DNA of 64,000 bases from the NCBI RefSeq assembly GCF_947172395.1, contig NC_069098.1, forward strand, positions 4,395,001-4,459,000. The letters run 5' to 3'. Made by a program: the position numbers and the translations under genes. This DNA is from Bicyclus anynana (taxonomy: Eukaryota; Arthropoda; Insecta; Lepidoptera; Nymphalidae). Numbering within the stretch: the first letter of the stretch is position 1; every line of letters starts with the position of its first letter. This document shows positions 21,858-30,560 of this stretch, in pieces. The notes under the pieces are model-generated. The model saw only the letters and a program-made list of their open reading frames with translations. It did not search any database and was not told where the DNA came from.

Positions 21858-22142
21858 ATTACATTTACGGAAGGCTATGCACTTAAATCGGAATCGTGTC
21901 GTTGTCGTAAAGTTGAAAAGATACAATACTCCTGATAGCTATCAATTCGTTGAAGGGCAATAGAGGGTAACAGCAAAAGTTTTCAATTTGTTTCGTTATT
22001 GACCGCTTGACTGTACAAGCACAAATATCGTACATTTCAAGAGACCGACTGTACAAGCACTTTTCCTACCGTTACGAAGATGTCATTATTTAGAAGTCGT
22101 GTTTATTTTTTGTCATTTTGTCTGTTTTCTTCGTCTTCTGTT

Positions 22143-22495
22143 ATTATATACTCCCCGTCCCCGTGGTTTCACCCGAGCAGGGGGAATACCTAATGAGCCA
22201 ATGTTACTCGCTATTAATGTAACTTTCTATGGTTGAAAGAATTGTTAATATAGTTTTAGTGGTTCGGCGGTCTAAGCATAAGAAACTAACTAATTATAAT
22301 ATTCGAATTCCCTAAGGTTTTAGCCTCATAGCTACCGTTCCCGTAAGAATGCAAAGATAAAATATATTAATAGCTGATAATATAGCTGTCCATCAGTAAA
22401 ATAATTTTTAAATTGATTGAGTAGTTTTTGAGTAAAATCTTAATAAACAAAAAAATAATCAAATCTTACATTTTTATAATATTAATTTACAAGTT
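22143..22495 (-). mobile_element. Helitron-like fragments
   Basis: 22150-22190 has GTGGTTTCACCCGAGCAGG, the inverted 3' end. 22320-22490 carries CTACCGTTCCCGTAAGAATG, ATTGAGTAGTTTTTGAG and TATAATATTAATTT, a diverged inverted body and 5' end. Between them lies unrelated sequence. Confidence 0.5.
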
Positions 22496-22774
22496 TAGAT
22501 GATATGAAAATGCTACTATAATCTACTATACTAATCTAAAATTCATATTTATAAATATGGATGGTAGTGGTAGAGTACCTTTAATACCGACTACTCTAAA
22601 TTTAGTTGTAGCATCCCATAATAAAGTACCTTCGCATCGCTATATGAGTTAGTTCCTGTTTGCTTAAGTTTTAATTATGAAACTCTATCGTGTTTACAAA
22701 GGAAACACGAGGATCATATTTTAAAGTTGGTCAGCAATTTTATAGCCTGTACAATGTTGTATCCGGTACGTTTT

Positions 22775-22883
22775 TGCGTTCAGTTGGCATCAGTTGCTTG
22801 TTGCCGCGCAATTTGGCACGCGTGCCAGCAATGTTGCGCTTGTCTTAGTGGCCGTTAGAGCGTTTTATTGGCCACTGAACGCA
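22775..22883. repeat. Compact multi-stem palindromic element
   Basis: Ends are TGCGTTCAGTTGGC (22775) and GCCACTGAACGCA (to 22883), an inverted pair. Inside are the perfect palindrome TGGCACGCGTGCCA, a GCGCAA/TTGCGC pair flanking it, and AGTGGCC/GGCCACT stems. GC-rich in an AT-rich setting. Likely a tiny MITE with cruciform potential. Confidence 0.6.
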
Positions 22884-23049
22884 GTGTAACAGATAAGGTA
22901 AGCGTTTTTACCTCAGCCTGGTTATTAACTGCTTGTTGAGATTGTAGTTTGCCATGCGGGTTTGGGTTATGAAGTTCTGGGGTTGAGTTTTAGGGGCTTT
23001 AAAGTAGCCGGTGGATTCGACTTCTGCCTTTGATTTGGAAAGCGTAGGG

Positions 23050-23254
23050 GAGATGCAACTCCAACTTTTCAATTTTGTGAATATCAAGAAATTAAATATC
23101 ACGTGCTACAAACTGTAAAGAAAACACATCGTGAGGAAACCTGCATACCGGAGAATTTACTCAATTCTCTACGTGAGTGAAGTCTGCTAATCCGCCTTGG
23201 GCCAGCGTGGTAGACTATTAGCCTAACCCCTCTCATTTTGAGAGGAAACTCGCT
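23050..23254 (+). mobile_element. SINE-1 copy, head decayed
   Basis: Body CTCCAACTTTTCAATT, AAATTAAATATCACGTG, CATCGTGAGGAAACCTGCAT, GGGCCAGCGTGGTAGACTAT and CCTAACCCCTCTCATT. Upstream 22980-23050 may be a degraded head. It lies tail to tail with the minus-strand copy starting at 23255. Confidence 0.75.
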
Positions 23255-23610
23255 TTCAACAATGCGCTGTCCACCACACTGGCCAAATGCGGATGGGCAG
23301 ACTTAACACACGTAGGGAATTAAGAAAATTCTCAGGTATGGAGGTTTCCTCAGGATGTTTTTCCTTCACCGTTTGAGACACGTGATATATCATCATCATC
23401 ATCATCCATCCATCGTCCACAGCTGGACATAAGCCTCTAGCATGGACCTCCAAGCATAACGGTCTCGAGCCACCAACATCCAGCGGTTTCCTGCAATCCG
23501 CTTGATGTCCTCGGTCCACCTTGGGGGTCGACCAACACTGCGATTTCCGGTGATATATAGTTTTTAAAATGCACATCACTGACAAGTTGGACAGTTGTAT
23601 ACCTAATACA
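23255..23610 (-). mobile_element. SINE-1 copy split by an RTE insertion
   Basis: 23255-23390 is the inverted SINE-1 3' part (CCACCACACTGGCC, ATGGAGGTTTCCTC, GTTTGAGACACGTGATAT). It resumes at 23550 with GTGATATATAGTTTTTAAAA and TGACAAGTTGG. The intervening 159 bp is RTE sequence. Confidence 0.85.
23391..23549 (-). mobile_element. RTE-type LINE 3' end nested in SINE-1
   Basis: Flanked by the direct 9 bp repeat GTGATATAT (23382-23390 and 23550-23558), a target-site duplication. Starts on the plus strand with a CAT-repeat (tail), then the inverted RTE 3' end (CCACAGCTGGACATAAGCC, ATCCAGCGG, TTGATGTCCTCGGTCCACC). Heavily 5' truncated. Confidence 0.85.
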
Positions 23611-23611
23611 A

Positions 23612-24384
23612 ACAAAAACATAACAAACATGAAAGTTCTATGTTCCTATGTCATTATTTCTAATGTACTAAAACATGGTGTTACCTACTACTCGTAATAA
23701 GTAGTCATACATAGTCAATGCGGTGTTATTTTGGACCAACCCGCAGTCCAGCCTTTTAACCTGATGAAACCCAAGCGAATATGGGCCTTATGTTCTGAAT
23801 AGTTTATATGAAATTTAGGAGGGTTTTCCTATGGAAGTTTTATGGGTCATAATTGCGTGTGTATTTTGTGTTGATTATTTAAGGGAGGTTAATGAATATT
23901 TATATGTGTAAGGTTCTATTTTTATACAATATCCATTTATTTGTTTTTGTATGGTAATTGGCGAGGAAGATGGAATATTCAAGCGGTTTTGGATTATTTG
24001 AATAGACTTTATATAATATTATTACATATTTGTTTTCCTCAAACCTCATTTTTAGGAGTCCTATTCTTGCAGGTTCAGGATCGAAGAGTTATAATGTATT
24101 TGAGTTGGTAAAGTTCATGTTCTAAAACTAAATTAACAATTCGGGAGTTCTTCAATATAGCAAGAAAATTAAAAAAATACGTGAAATACCGAAATTTTAA
24201 AGTTATATCGTAAAAACTTAAAGTAATTAAGATTTATGGTAATCAAGTTTTTGACTTAAATACATACTATAAAAATAATGCAAGATAAATTACATTTTTT
24301 CTATTGTAAGGTAAAATCTCTGATACTAATTATTACCAGTACCAATAAATTGGGAGAGGGGGATTAGTGGGAAAACTTGATAAA
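23612..24384. other. Unassigned AT-rich stretch
   Basis: No family or gene recognised. Confidence 0.4.
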
Positions 24385-24506
24385 ACTTGATATCTTTAAG
24401 TGTTAGATAGCCCATTTATCGAGGAATATTATCCGTACTATCCGTATTATCCGTATTCCTACGGGAACGGGAACCGCGCGGGTAAAACCGCGCGGCGTCA
24501 GCTAGT
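24385..24506 (+). mobile_element. Helitron-like family A 3' part
   Basis: TTAGATAGCCCATTTATCGA to CCGCGCGGCGTCAGCTAGT with a well-kept GC stem. A short TCCGTACTATCCGTATTATC triplication lies inside. The 5' half is absent. Confidence 0.7.
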
Positions 24507-24875
24507 TGAATTATAAGGGTAATATCCTAATAGATTCTAAGAAGCATCGGCATTCACACACATTTCGCTCAGCACTGCAAAAAAATATTCACAAGGCGGC
24601 ATTCCGCACTTCATTATTACCGAAGCAACCCTTCTCGGGTGAAAAAAAAGGTAAAAGAAAGAAAAAACTGGAGCGTGTTCTTCTCTTTTATCTTTTGCCA
24701 TCTTTTTTATCTGTTCGCCGAGATGTCGACAAAGGATGGAAAACATTGGCTCTCCCACTAATGAAAGTTTCGGTACAGCCTTGCCAATTCGATAATGAAT
24801 CGTGGAAAACTATCAACTTTTCTCCTCTCCGCGTCGGCAGTACTTGTGAACAAATGTATTATAACCGACTTCAAA

Positions 24876-25594
24876 ATCAGCAATAATGGAAGGCACAGAG
24901 TCGTGTATATTACCGTTCTATACAGAAATATTGAATAAATTCAAAATTATATGTTATAATAAATTTAGAGAATATTTTGATTTAAGAAGTAAAGAAAAAG
25001 GAATTTGGTATAGAACTATACAATATCAGCCTCCTCGGTTCCCCTGGTTTGGCGGTATTAAATTAAGCAGAAAATACATAGTGTTAGCTCATAGGCTGCG
25101 TTCTGGACATTATCCGTCTAAGAAGTTCGCATTTTTAATGAAAAAGGTTCCTTCCGCCATATGTGAAGTTTGTGATACGATAGATGATGTCCAGCACATA
25201 ATAATGGAATGTGGCAAGTATAACGCAGAAAGAGAAGAATTTATTCAGAAATATCGAGTTAGTAAGTTCGATGTTGGAGCCCTGGTGAGCTTTCTTTGTC
25301 AACGAACATCAGAAAGTTTCAAATCTTTTATTGAGATATTTCTGAATAAATAATCTTTTGAATACTCCAACTCATGGTTATAATTAAGATAAATTTTCAT
25401 TTTAATTAAGATTAGAAAAATTATTTTGTTTTTTTTTATATAATATGTAATATCAATGGAAGATTCTTGTAATTAATTTAAGTAGCTTTGTTTTTATCAT
25501 GTTTTTGTCATTGTTAATTAGGGTACGATGGGACTGACATGTTATTTATAATAAAAGTCCCTTAAAACTTATAGATTAAAAAAAAAAAAAAAAA
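24876..25594 (+). mobile_element. 5'-truncated LINE insertion with 18 bp target duplication
   Basis: Flanked by identical 18 bp direct repeats (24858-24875 and 25595-25612, beginning ATTATAACCGAC). Ends in an A-run of about 18 (25578-25595). The body is the 3' end of a LINE ORF plus 240 bp of AT-rich 3' UTR. The target resembles an M1 element end. Nearly intact duplication and tail suggest a fairly recent insertion. Confidence 0.9.
24877..25356 (+). pseudogene. C-terminal part of a non-LTR retrotransposon ORF
   Basis: Open from the truncation point to a TAA; from the first ATG (24886) it is 155 residues. It carries HRLRSGHYPSK (residues 69-79) and a Cys-x2-Cys-x7-His-x4-Cys motif (C93, C96, H104, C109), the terminal zinc-binding motif with the usual RLRSGH block of R1/Jockey-like LINE ORF2 C-termini (after reverse transcriptase and RNase H). 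The catalytic domains are missing through 5' truncation, not mutation. No frameshift is seen within it. The upstream plus ORF (24506-24886) crosses into it in another frame and is unrelated. Confidence 0.75.
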
Positions 25595-25614
25595 ATTATA
25601 ACCGACTTCAAATG

Positions 25615-26530
25615 GAAGAAGTCACTTCAACTGTAGTTGTTTATTTTGTGTTTATGGTAAGCGAAAATAATTCAAGCGCTTTTTATACTTATTCTTTTAC
25701 AATTTTATTTTTCTTTCATACCAACAATAATCAATCTTTGGACAATTTCTCAACAAGAAAACAGAGGTACGAGTAAAGCTTGAGTCTGGATAACAATATC
25801 TATGCTGTTTTTTGCTTTGGAAGCCGTGATTACCAAATAAAAGACTTAAATTTCACTATTTTTTTTAATGTGAAGGATTCTTTATTTTATAATTAATTAA
25901 TTTAAACTAAAAGCTGAGACCTGAACATCATCAAGATGAGTTAAGGCCAGAAACAAAACAATTACTCTTGTAAGTTACAGATCACTTCTTGTAAATAGCC
26001 CAATTATTTTTTGTTTAAACAATTACTACAATATTAAAATATATAGTTATTTTATTAAAATTTAAAATAAAACAGATATACAACGTGGCAATACTGCCAG
26101 CCTTCTGGGCACTTTATCAATGATCATCGATTCGGATGAATTCTACGACGCCTAGGTCTGTAGATATAATTTTATATTTCCTTTTATTTTATTTTTATAA
26201 TTATAATAAGTTTAGGTTAGGTTAGTTACTAGTAATTTAAATGTTACTGTATATAGTAAATAATTGTAAAATTTATCATTGCTAAGTGAATTAAAACAGA
26301 TAACCTAAATGACTTATTCCGAACACTTCGAAAATCATTAACTTCTGCAGTCGTTCCCAGAGAATTATTACGACACATATCAACTTGCTAAGTCCGGAGC
26401 ACTTTTGCCGTGACAGTCAGAACTTATAATCTCCGAAGTTGAAATACTGCGTCTGCAATTTATGAAATATCACGCTATATACTTCGACCTAGTAAAAAAT
26501 GACGTGTTCAATTTATCATTTCCGCCGTGT
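25615..26530. other. AT-rich stretch without recognised features
   Basis: Holds TTAGGTTAGGTTAG at 26214-26227, three telomere-like units only, and otherwise nothing assignable. Confidence 0.4.
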
Positions 26531-26532
26531 TC

Positions 26533-26640
26533 GCTCTAAAATTATTAAGTGCCAATATTTTTGCGCGATATACAATTCAATTTGAGCGTGACAAAGCTTT
26601 TAGTGGAGCTTCATGTATGAAGTACTCGTGCGACAGGGAT
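26533..26640 (+). repeat. Dispersed repeat R2, copy 1
   Basis: TCTAAAATTATTAAGTGCCA, then ATACAATTCAATTTGAGCG and GACAAAGCTTTTAG recur at 27655-27770 and 29208-29320 in the same orientation. The ORF 26527-26757 through it (76 codons) has no recognisable domain. Confidence 0.6.
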
Positions 26641-27002
26641 TTATGTCACGGCAACCACTCTAACGGATTAGCAACTATGTTGTGGGACATGTTGATGTTT
26701 TTCCTTCTGTCACTATTTAATGAAGCTCTGGAGATCATTTACCGTCAACCTTTATGACTGAACCTTTTTTGAGGAATATAACCTCCCCTATACTCCTTTG
26801 TCAGCACGATACCGCTTAGCACTGACCTGTCTTGTGTTATTTCTCATTCTCTTTTCATTTCTTCTTTTGTTTATGACTTTAATAATATGGGTGTACTTCT
26901 GTCACTCATTTTCTTTCACCAGTATGCATATTTTAAGATTGAGCTGGTGTTATGGTATTACAAAATATGTACCGGGCTGCTGTTTTACATAACCAACAAC
27001 TA

Positions 27003-27262
27003 TGATAGCCCAGTGAATATGACCTCTGCCTCCGATTCCGAAGAGTGTGGGTTCGAATTCGGTCCGGGAATGGACCTTCAACTTTTCAGTTTTGTACATT
27101 TTAAGAAATCAAATATCACGTGTCTCAAACGGTGAAGGAAAAACCTGAAAAGGAGAAACCTGCGTACCAGAGAATTTTCTTAATTCTCATTGGGCCAGCG
27201 TGGTGGACTATTGGCCTAACCCCTCTAATTCAGAGTGGAGACTGGAGCTCGATGATGATGGC
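27003..27262 (+). mobile_element. SINE-1 copy, near full length
   Basis: Head GATAGCCCAGTGAATATGAC (A box) and GTGGGTTCGAATTCGGTCC (B box), then AAATATCACGTGTCTCAAAC, and CCAGCGTGGTGGACTATTGG. Lacks about 25 bp of the GTGTGTGAAGTCTGCC region. ORFs here are chance. Confidence 0.85.
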
Positions 27263-27314
27263 GCCTAACAGAAAAGTTACTTTCTTTAACCGTATTTATT
27301 TATTTTATTGTTCA

Positions 27315-27542
27315 TTCAATGTCTCAAGAGCCCGTAATACCGAGACCTTCAGCATTTTATAAAAGCTGCCAATGCGACATACTACTGCAAAACCACCATA
27401 CCAAAGCTACTTTATCAAAGCTACCGCGGTACAAACTCTGTTTTGAATCCCGTACTTATTTTTTAAATTTTTATGGTAGGCAAACTTTCAGCTTTTATAA
27501 GATAACAAAGGTCTGGCCATCACAGACTCTTAGTCTACAAAG
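27315..27542. mobile_element. TIR element family M2, short copy
   Basis: Left arm TCAAGAGCCCGTAATACC then TTCAGCATTTTATAAAAGC; right arm CAGCTTTTATAAGATAAC then GGTCTGGCCATCACAGACTC, which are inverse to each other. Same ends as 32212-32870. About 225 bp, no ORF of interest. Confidence 0.6.
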
Positions 27543-27654
27543 CTATAGTATAGTTATAAAGCTATAGTTCTAAAACCCGCTTCGTTTGACATGCACGATA
27601 GTAGCAGAAAACTAGTCAAAAATTCAATTCCAAGCCTGACTTTTCATTTTCCAT

Positions 27655-27770
27655 ACACTAAAATGATTAACAAGTACTGTGTATCCGGGATAAAAAATCC
27701 GGATATCCAATACAATTCAATTTTTGCGTGACAACACTTTCAAGAGCACGTCATGCATTGAATATGAACG
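27655..27770 (+). repeat. Dispersed repeat R2, copy 2
   Basis: CACTAAAATGATTAACAAG, ATACAATTCAATTTTTGCG and GACAACACTTTCAAGAGC parallel copies 1 and 3. It carries the extra near-palindrome TCCGGGATAAAAAATCCGGA at its centre. Confidence 0.55.
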
Positions 27771-27901
27771 TCGGATTTGTATACTGCATGAATATTTCAG
27801 CCTTTATTATTCACGCCACTCGTTCTTATCCATCGGGAATTCATATTTTATAATGTAGGTATGCGAGTATGTTTGTTATGTTTGAATAACTATTTTATAT
27901 C

Positions 27902-28091
27902 TCTGTTAATATTATAAAGAGGTACAGTTTGTGGTATTGTAGCGGTAATCTCTGGATCTACCAAATAGATTTTGAAAATTTATTTACAACTAGAAAGTCA
28001 CGTTATTTGTGAGTGTTATAGGTTAATTTTTTATCCCTCTATTCTCACGGGAACAGGAAATACGCGAGTGAAACCGCGGGGTGCACGCTAA
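27902..28091 (+). mobile_element. Helitron-like family B, first of a tandem pair
   Basis: Starts TCTGTTAATATTATAAAGAG; internal GTAATCTCTGGATCTACC, CTAGAAAGTCACGTTATTTG; ends GGTGCACGCTAA. Its last base is directly followed by the TC start of the second copy, a head-to-tail junction CTAA-TC. Confidence 0.7.
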
Positions 28092-28293
28092 TCTATTATA
28101 ATAAATGAATACTAACATTTATAGAGGTGAAGTTTGTGGTGGATGTGGATCTCCGGATCTACTGAACCGATTATGAAAATATTTTACAACTAGAAAGTCA
28201 CGTTATTTTAGAGTGTTGTAGGCTATTATTTTATCCCTGTATTTTTACGGGAAAGGGATACTACGCGGGTGAAACCGATAGGAATCGGCTAGT
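28092..28293 (+). mobile_element. Helitron-like family B, second of a tandem pair
   Basis: Starts TCTATTATAATAAATG, carries GGATCTCCGGATCTACTG and CTACGCGGGTGAAACC, ends ATCGGCTAGT. The two copies differ at many sites, so the tandem is not a recent duplication. Confidence 0.7.
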
Positions 28294-28334
28294 ATAAGAT
28301 ATGTATCAGAGCCAAAAAATATCAGACGCAAATT

Positions 28335-28452
28335 TGCTTTACAAAGTGGCTTTCTAGTGATAAAAGGATAAAACGAGGATTCGAACTTGGTCTCATATTT
28401 CGTTACACTCAGTCTGCAAGCAGTCTGTCTACCGCTACGCCATCGGATCGTA
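28335..28452 (-). repeat. tRNA-like sequence, SINE head candidate
   Basis: The minus strand reads CCGATGGCGTAGCGGTAGAC (A-box-like) and 40-45 nt later AAGTTCGAATCCTCG (B-box-like), spaced as in a tRNA. Acceptor-stem pairing and a 3' end are not convincing and the sequence continues into a non-tRNA body (TAGAAAGCCACTTTGTAAAG). It differs from SINE-1, -2 and -3. More likely a fourth SINE or a tRNA relic than a functional tRNA gene. Confidence 0.45.
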
Positions 28453-28489
28453 TGTTCATAGCGTGAAATTGTCGAGCGCTTTGCGTATT

Positions 28490-28990
28490 AGGTGCCTCAT
28501 CATCATCATCATATCAGCCGATGGACGTTCACTGCAGGACATAGGCCTTTTGTAGGGACTTCCAAACATCACGATACTGAGCCACCTGCATCCAGCGAAT
28601 CCCTGCGACTTGCTTGATGTCCTCAGTCCACCTCCTGGGAGGTCGATCAACACTGCGCTTTCTAGTGCGGAGTAGCCATTCCAGCACTTTGGGACCCTAA
28701 CGTCTATCGGCTCTTCGAACTATGTGCCCCGCCCAATGCCACTTTAGCTTTGCAACTCGTTGAGCTATGTCGGTGACTTTGGTTCTTCTGCGGATCTCCT
28801 CATTTCTGATTCGATAACGCAGAAATACCCCTAACAAAGCTCGTTCTATCGCCCGCTGTGTGACTCTCAGCCTTCTTATGAGGCCCACAGTTAGCGACCA
28901 AGTCTCGGAACCATAGGTCATCACTGGCAACACGCACTGTTCGAAGACTTTTGTCTTCAGGCACTGAGGAGAAATTAGGTGCCTAATCAT
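28490..28990 (-). mobile_element. RTE-type LINE 3' end (about 500 bp)
   Basis: Largest RTE piece. The plus strand starts with CATCATCATCATCAT (inverse of the ATG tail) and runs into inverted coding sequence. Read on the minus strand it gives the RT C-terminal block and then the 3' terminal region with GACATCAAGCAAGTCGCAGG and GTGAACGTCCATCGGCTGAT-like end. Confidence 0.85.
28697..28990 (-). pseudogene. RTE-type endonuclease/reverse transcriptase C-terminal fragment
   Basis: 97 residues: KTKVFEQCVLPVMTYGSETW (13-32), RLRVTQRAIERALLG (40-54), then RNEEIRRRTKVTDIAQRVAK and KWHWAGHIVRR. This is the conserved tail that follows the RT domain in RTE-clade elements of arthropods. No catalytic residues remain. 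Corresponding pieces at 17.2 and 32.9 kb confirm the family. Confidence 0.85.
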
Positions 28991-29070
28991 AATAAACTTT
29001 CAAAATCGGTTTAATAGATCCAGATTAGAGATACCCACAAACATTAACTTCTTTCATTTATATAGATTAC
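28985..29070 (-). mobile_element. Helitron-like family B 5' fragment
   Basis: Plus strand CTTTCAAAATCGGTTTAATA, GATCCAGATTAGAGATACCC and CACAAACATTAACTTC are the inverse of a family B 5' region. Truncated against the RTE fragment. Confidence 0.5.
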
Positions 29071-29207
29071 TCCGTCTCTTCCATAAGCCCGTGTTAGTCT
29101 AAAATTGACAGAATTTTGAGAGAAATTATGAACTTTTGAAATGTATTTCAAGGGTTTAAATTTGTTATGAGCAATGTAAAAATAACTATTTCACGCCGCT
29201 GCACTGA

Positions 29208-29320
29208 GGCTCTAAAATGATTAAACTCCAATATTTTAGGCGCCCATACAACACAATTCAATTTGGGTGTAATAAAACTTTTAGGAGCGGGCCGTGAATG
29301 GCATATGAGCAATAAAGTTA
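29208..29320 (+). repeat. Dispersed repeat R2, copy 3
   Basis: CTCTAAAATGATTAAACTCC, CACAATTCAATTTGGGTG and AAACTTTTAGGAGCGG. The best-preserved copy; it extends to about 29350 with sequence not present in the others. Confidence 0.6.
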
Positions 29321-29404
29321 CGGCCTACGTTGATATTGGCGTTAATAATAACCAGAGCCTCGAGGGTAGTGTTGGCCCTTGGGCGCTCAACTTGTAGCCT
29401 ATTT

Positions 29405-29597
29405 ATTTTGTTATTTTTTTTTATAATTCTTTATAAGTTTGCCCTTGACTACAATCTCACCTGATGGTAAGTGATGATGTAGTCTTAGTTGGAAGCGGGC
29501 TATCTTGTTAGGAGGAGGAAGAAAATTCACACCCCTTTCGGTTTCTACACGGCGTTTCGTTTTCCATCGTACCGAAACGCTAAATCGCTTTTTGCAG
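29405..29597 (-). mobile_element. SINE-2 3' part
   Basis: Inverse of the SINE-2 tail: A-run (as T-run), GACTACAATCTCACCTGATG, GGAAGCGGGCTATCTTGTTA, CCCTTTCGGTTTCTACACG, CGAAACGCTAAATCGCTT. The tRNA-like head is missing. Confidence 0.8.
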
Positions 29598-29704
29598 TCA
29601 AAATAAAACTATTATCAGCTACATGGGCTTAGCCAGGATTCTATCTGGGGAGGGGGGACGGACTATACTTAAATTGAGTATTTCTTTGATTTTTATTTGA
29701 TACT

Positions 29705-29835
29705 TTAGTTAGTAAAAGCTTTGAGGGAAGTTTGTGTGGAGTGACTATGTACGTTTGTTCCTCCTTTGTGCTGCGGCTACTGAAGCGATTTGGCTGAAAT
29801 TTTAAATTTAAATAGGTTTATTTTCGCTAGTTCGA
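29705..29835 (+). mobile_element. Helitron-like family C fragment
   Basis: GAAGTTTGTGTGGAGTGAC, CTGCGGCTACTGAAGCGATT and TGGCTGAAATTTTAAATT, then a decayed TTCGCTAGTT near 29833. The middle third is lost. Confidence 0.55.
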
Positions 29836-29944
29836 AGAGTCAGCAAGAAGCTCAGGAATTACTCTTTTAAAATAATAATCATTATTTCCTTATTAGTACT
29901 ATTAATACTACTTCTTGCTTATAGAGAAATACAATTCTCCATGC

Positions 29945-30560
29945 AAACCTCTAAATGCATGAATTGTATAATGAACTTTTAAAAAAAGCTAACTTTAAAA
30001 TATATTTTTTAAATCTTAGAAAAGCAAAGTATCAAATAAATCATATTTATAAAAGCGAGCTACAGCATTATGTTTTGCAGAGATATTATCAATTTCGTAA
30101 TTAAGTACTAAATACATAAAGTGTATAACAAGAATTAAAAAAAAACTAAATTTACATTTATTATTTTTAAAATTTGAAAAGCAATGTATTAAGTAGATCA
30201 CATTTATATAAGCAAGCAGCGTTAAGATTTGGATAGATATCCTTAATTTCGTGATTACTAAATGCATAAATTGTATAACAAGACTTTTAGAAAAAGCTAA
30301 CTTTGAAATATCATTTTTAGACTTTGAAAAGCAATGTACTATATAGATCACATTTATATAAGCAAGCAGCGTTGAGTTTTGGAAAGATATCCTCGATTCC
30401 GTGATTACTAAATGCATAAGTCGTATAACAAAACTTTTAGAAAAAGCTACCTTTAAAATATCATTTTCAGACTTTGAGAAGCAATGTATTAAATAGATCA
30501 TTTATATAAGCAAGCTGCAGCGTTAAGATTTGCAGAGATATCCTCAATTCCGAAAGCAAT
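29945..30560. repeat. 150 bp tandem array, about four units
   Basis: Unit landmarks CTTTTAGAAAAAGCTA, TTTGAAAAGCAATGTA and CATTTATATAAGCAAGCAGC recur with 150 bp spacing (30211 to 30361, then 148 to 30509, and about 157 before). Because 150 is a multiple of three, one minus-strand frame (30016-30501) stays open across three units as a 50-residue repeat; it resembles no known protein and is best read as a by-product. Confidence 0.9.

Noticed and set aside
24506..24886. 126-codon plus ORF before the LINE insertion
   Set aside because: Starts inside a Helitron 3' end and runs into the LINE in the wrong frame; no domain recognised.
26214..26227. TTAGG telomere-like repeat
   Set aside because: Only about three units; easily chance.
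30016..30501. 161-codon minus ORF with a 50-residue repeat
   Set aside because: The repeat mirrors a 150 bp tandem array; no signal, domain or codon bias supports a protein.
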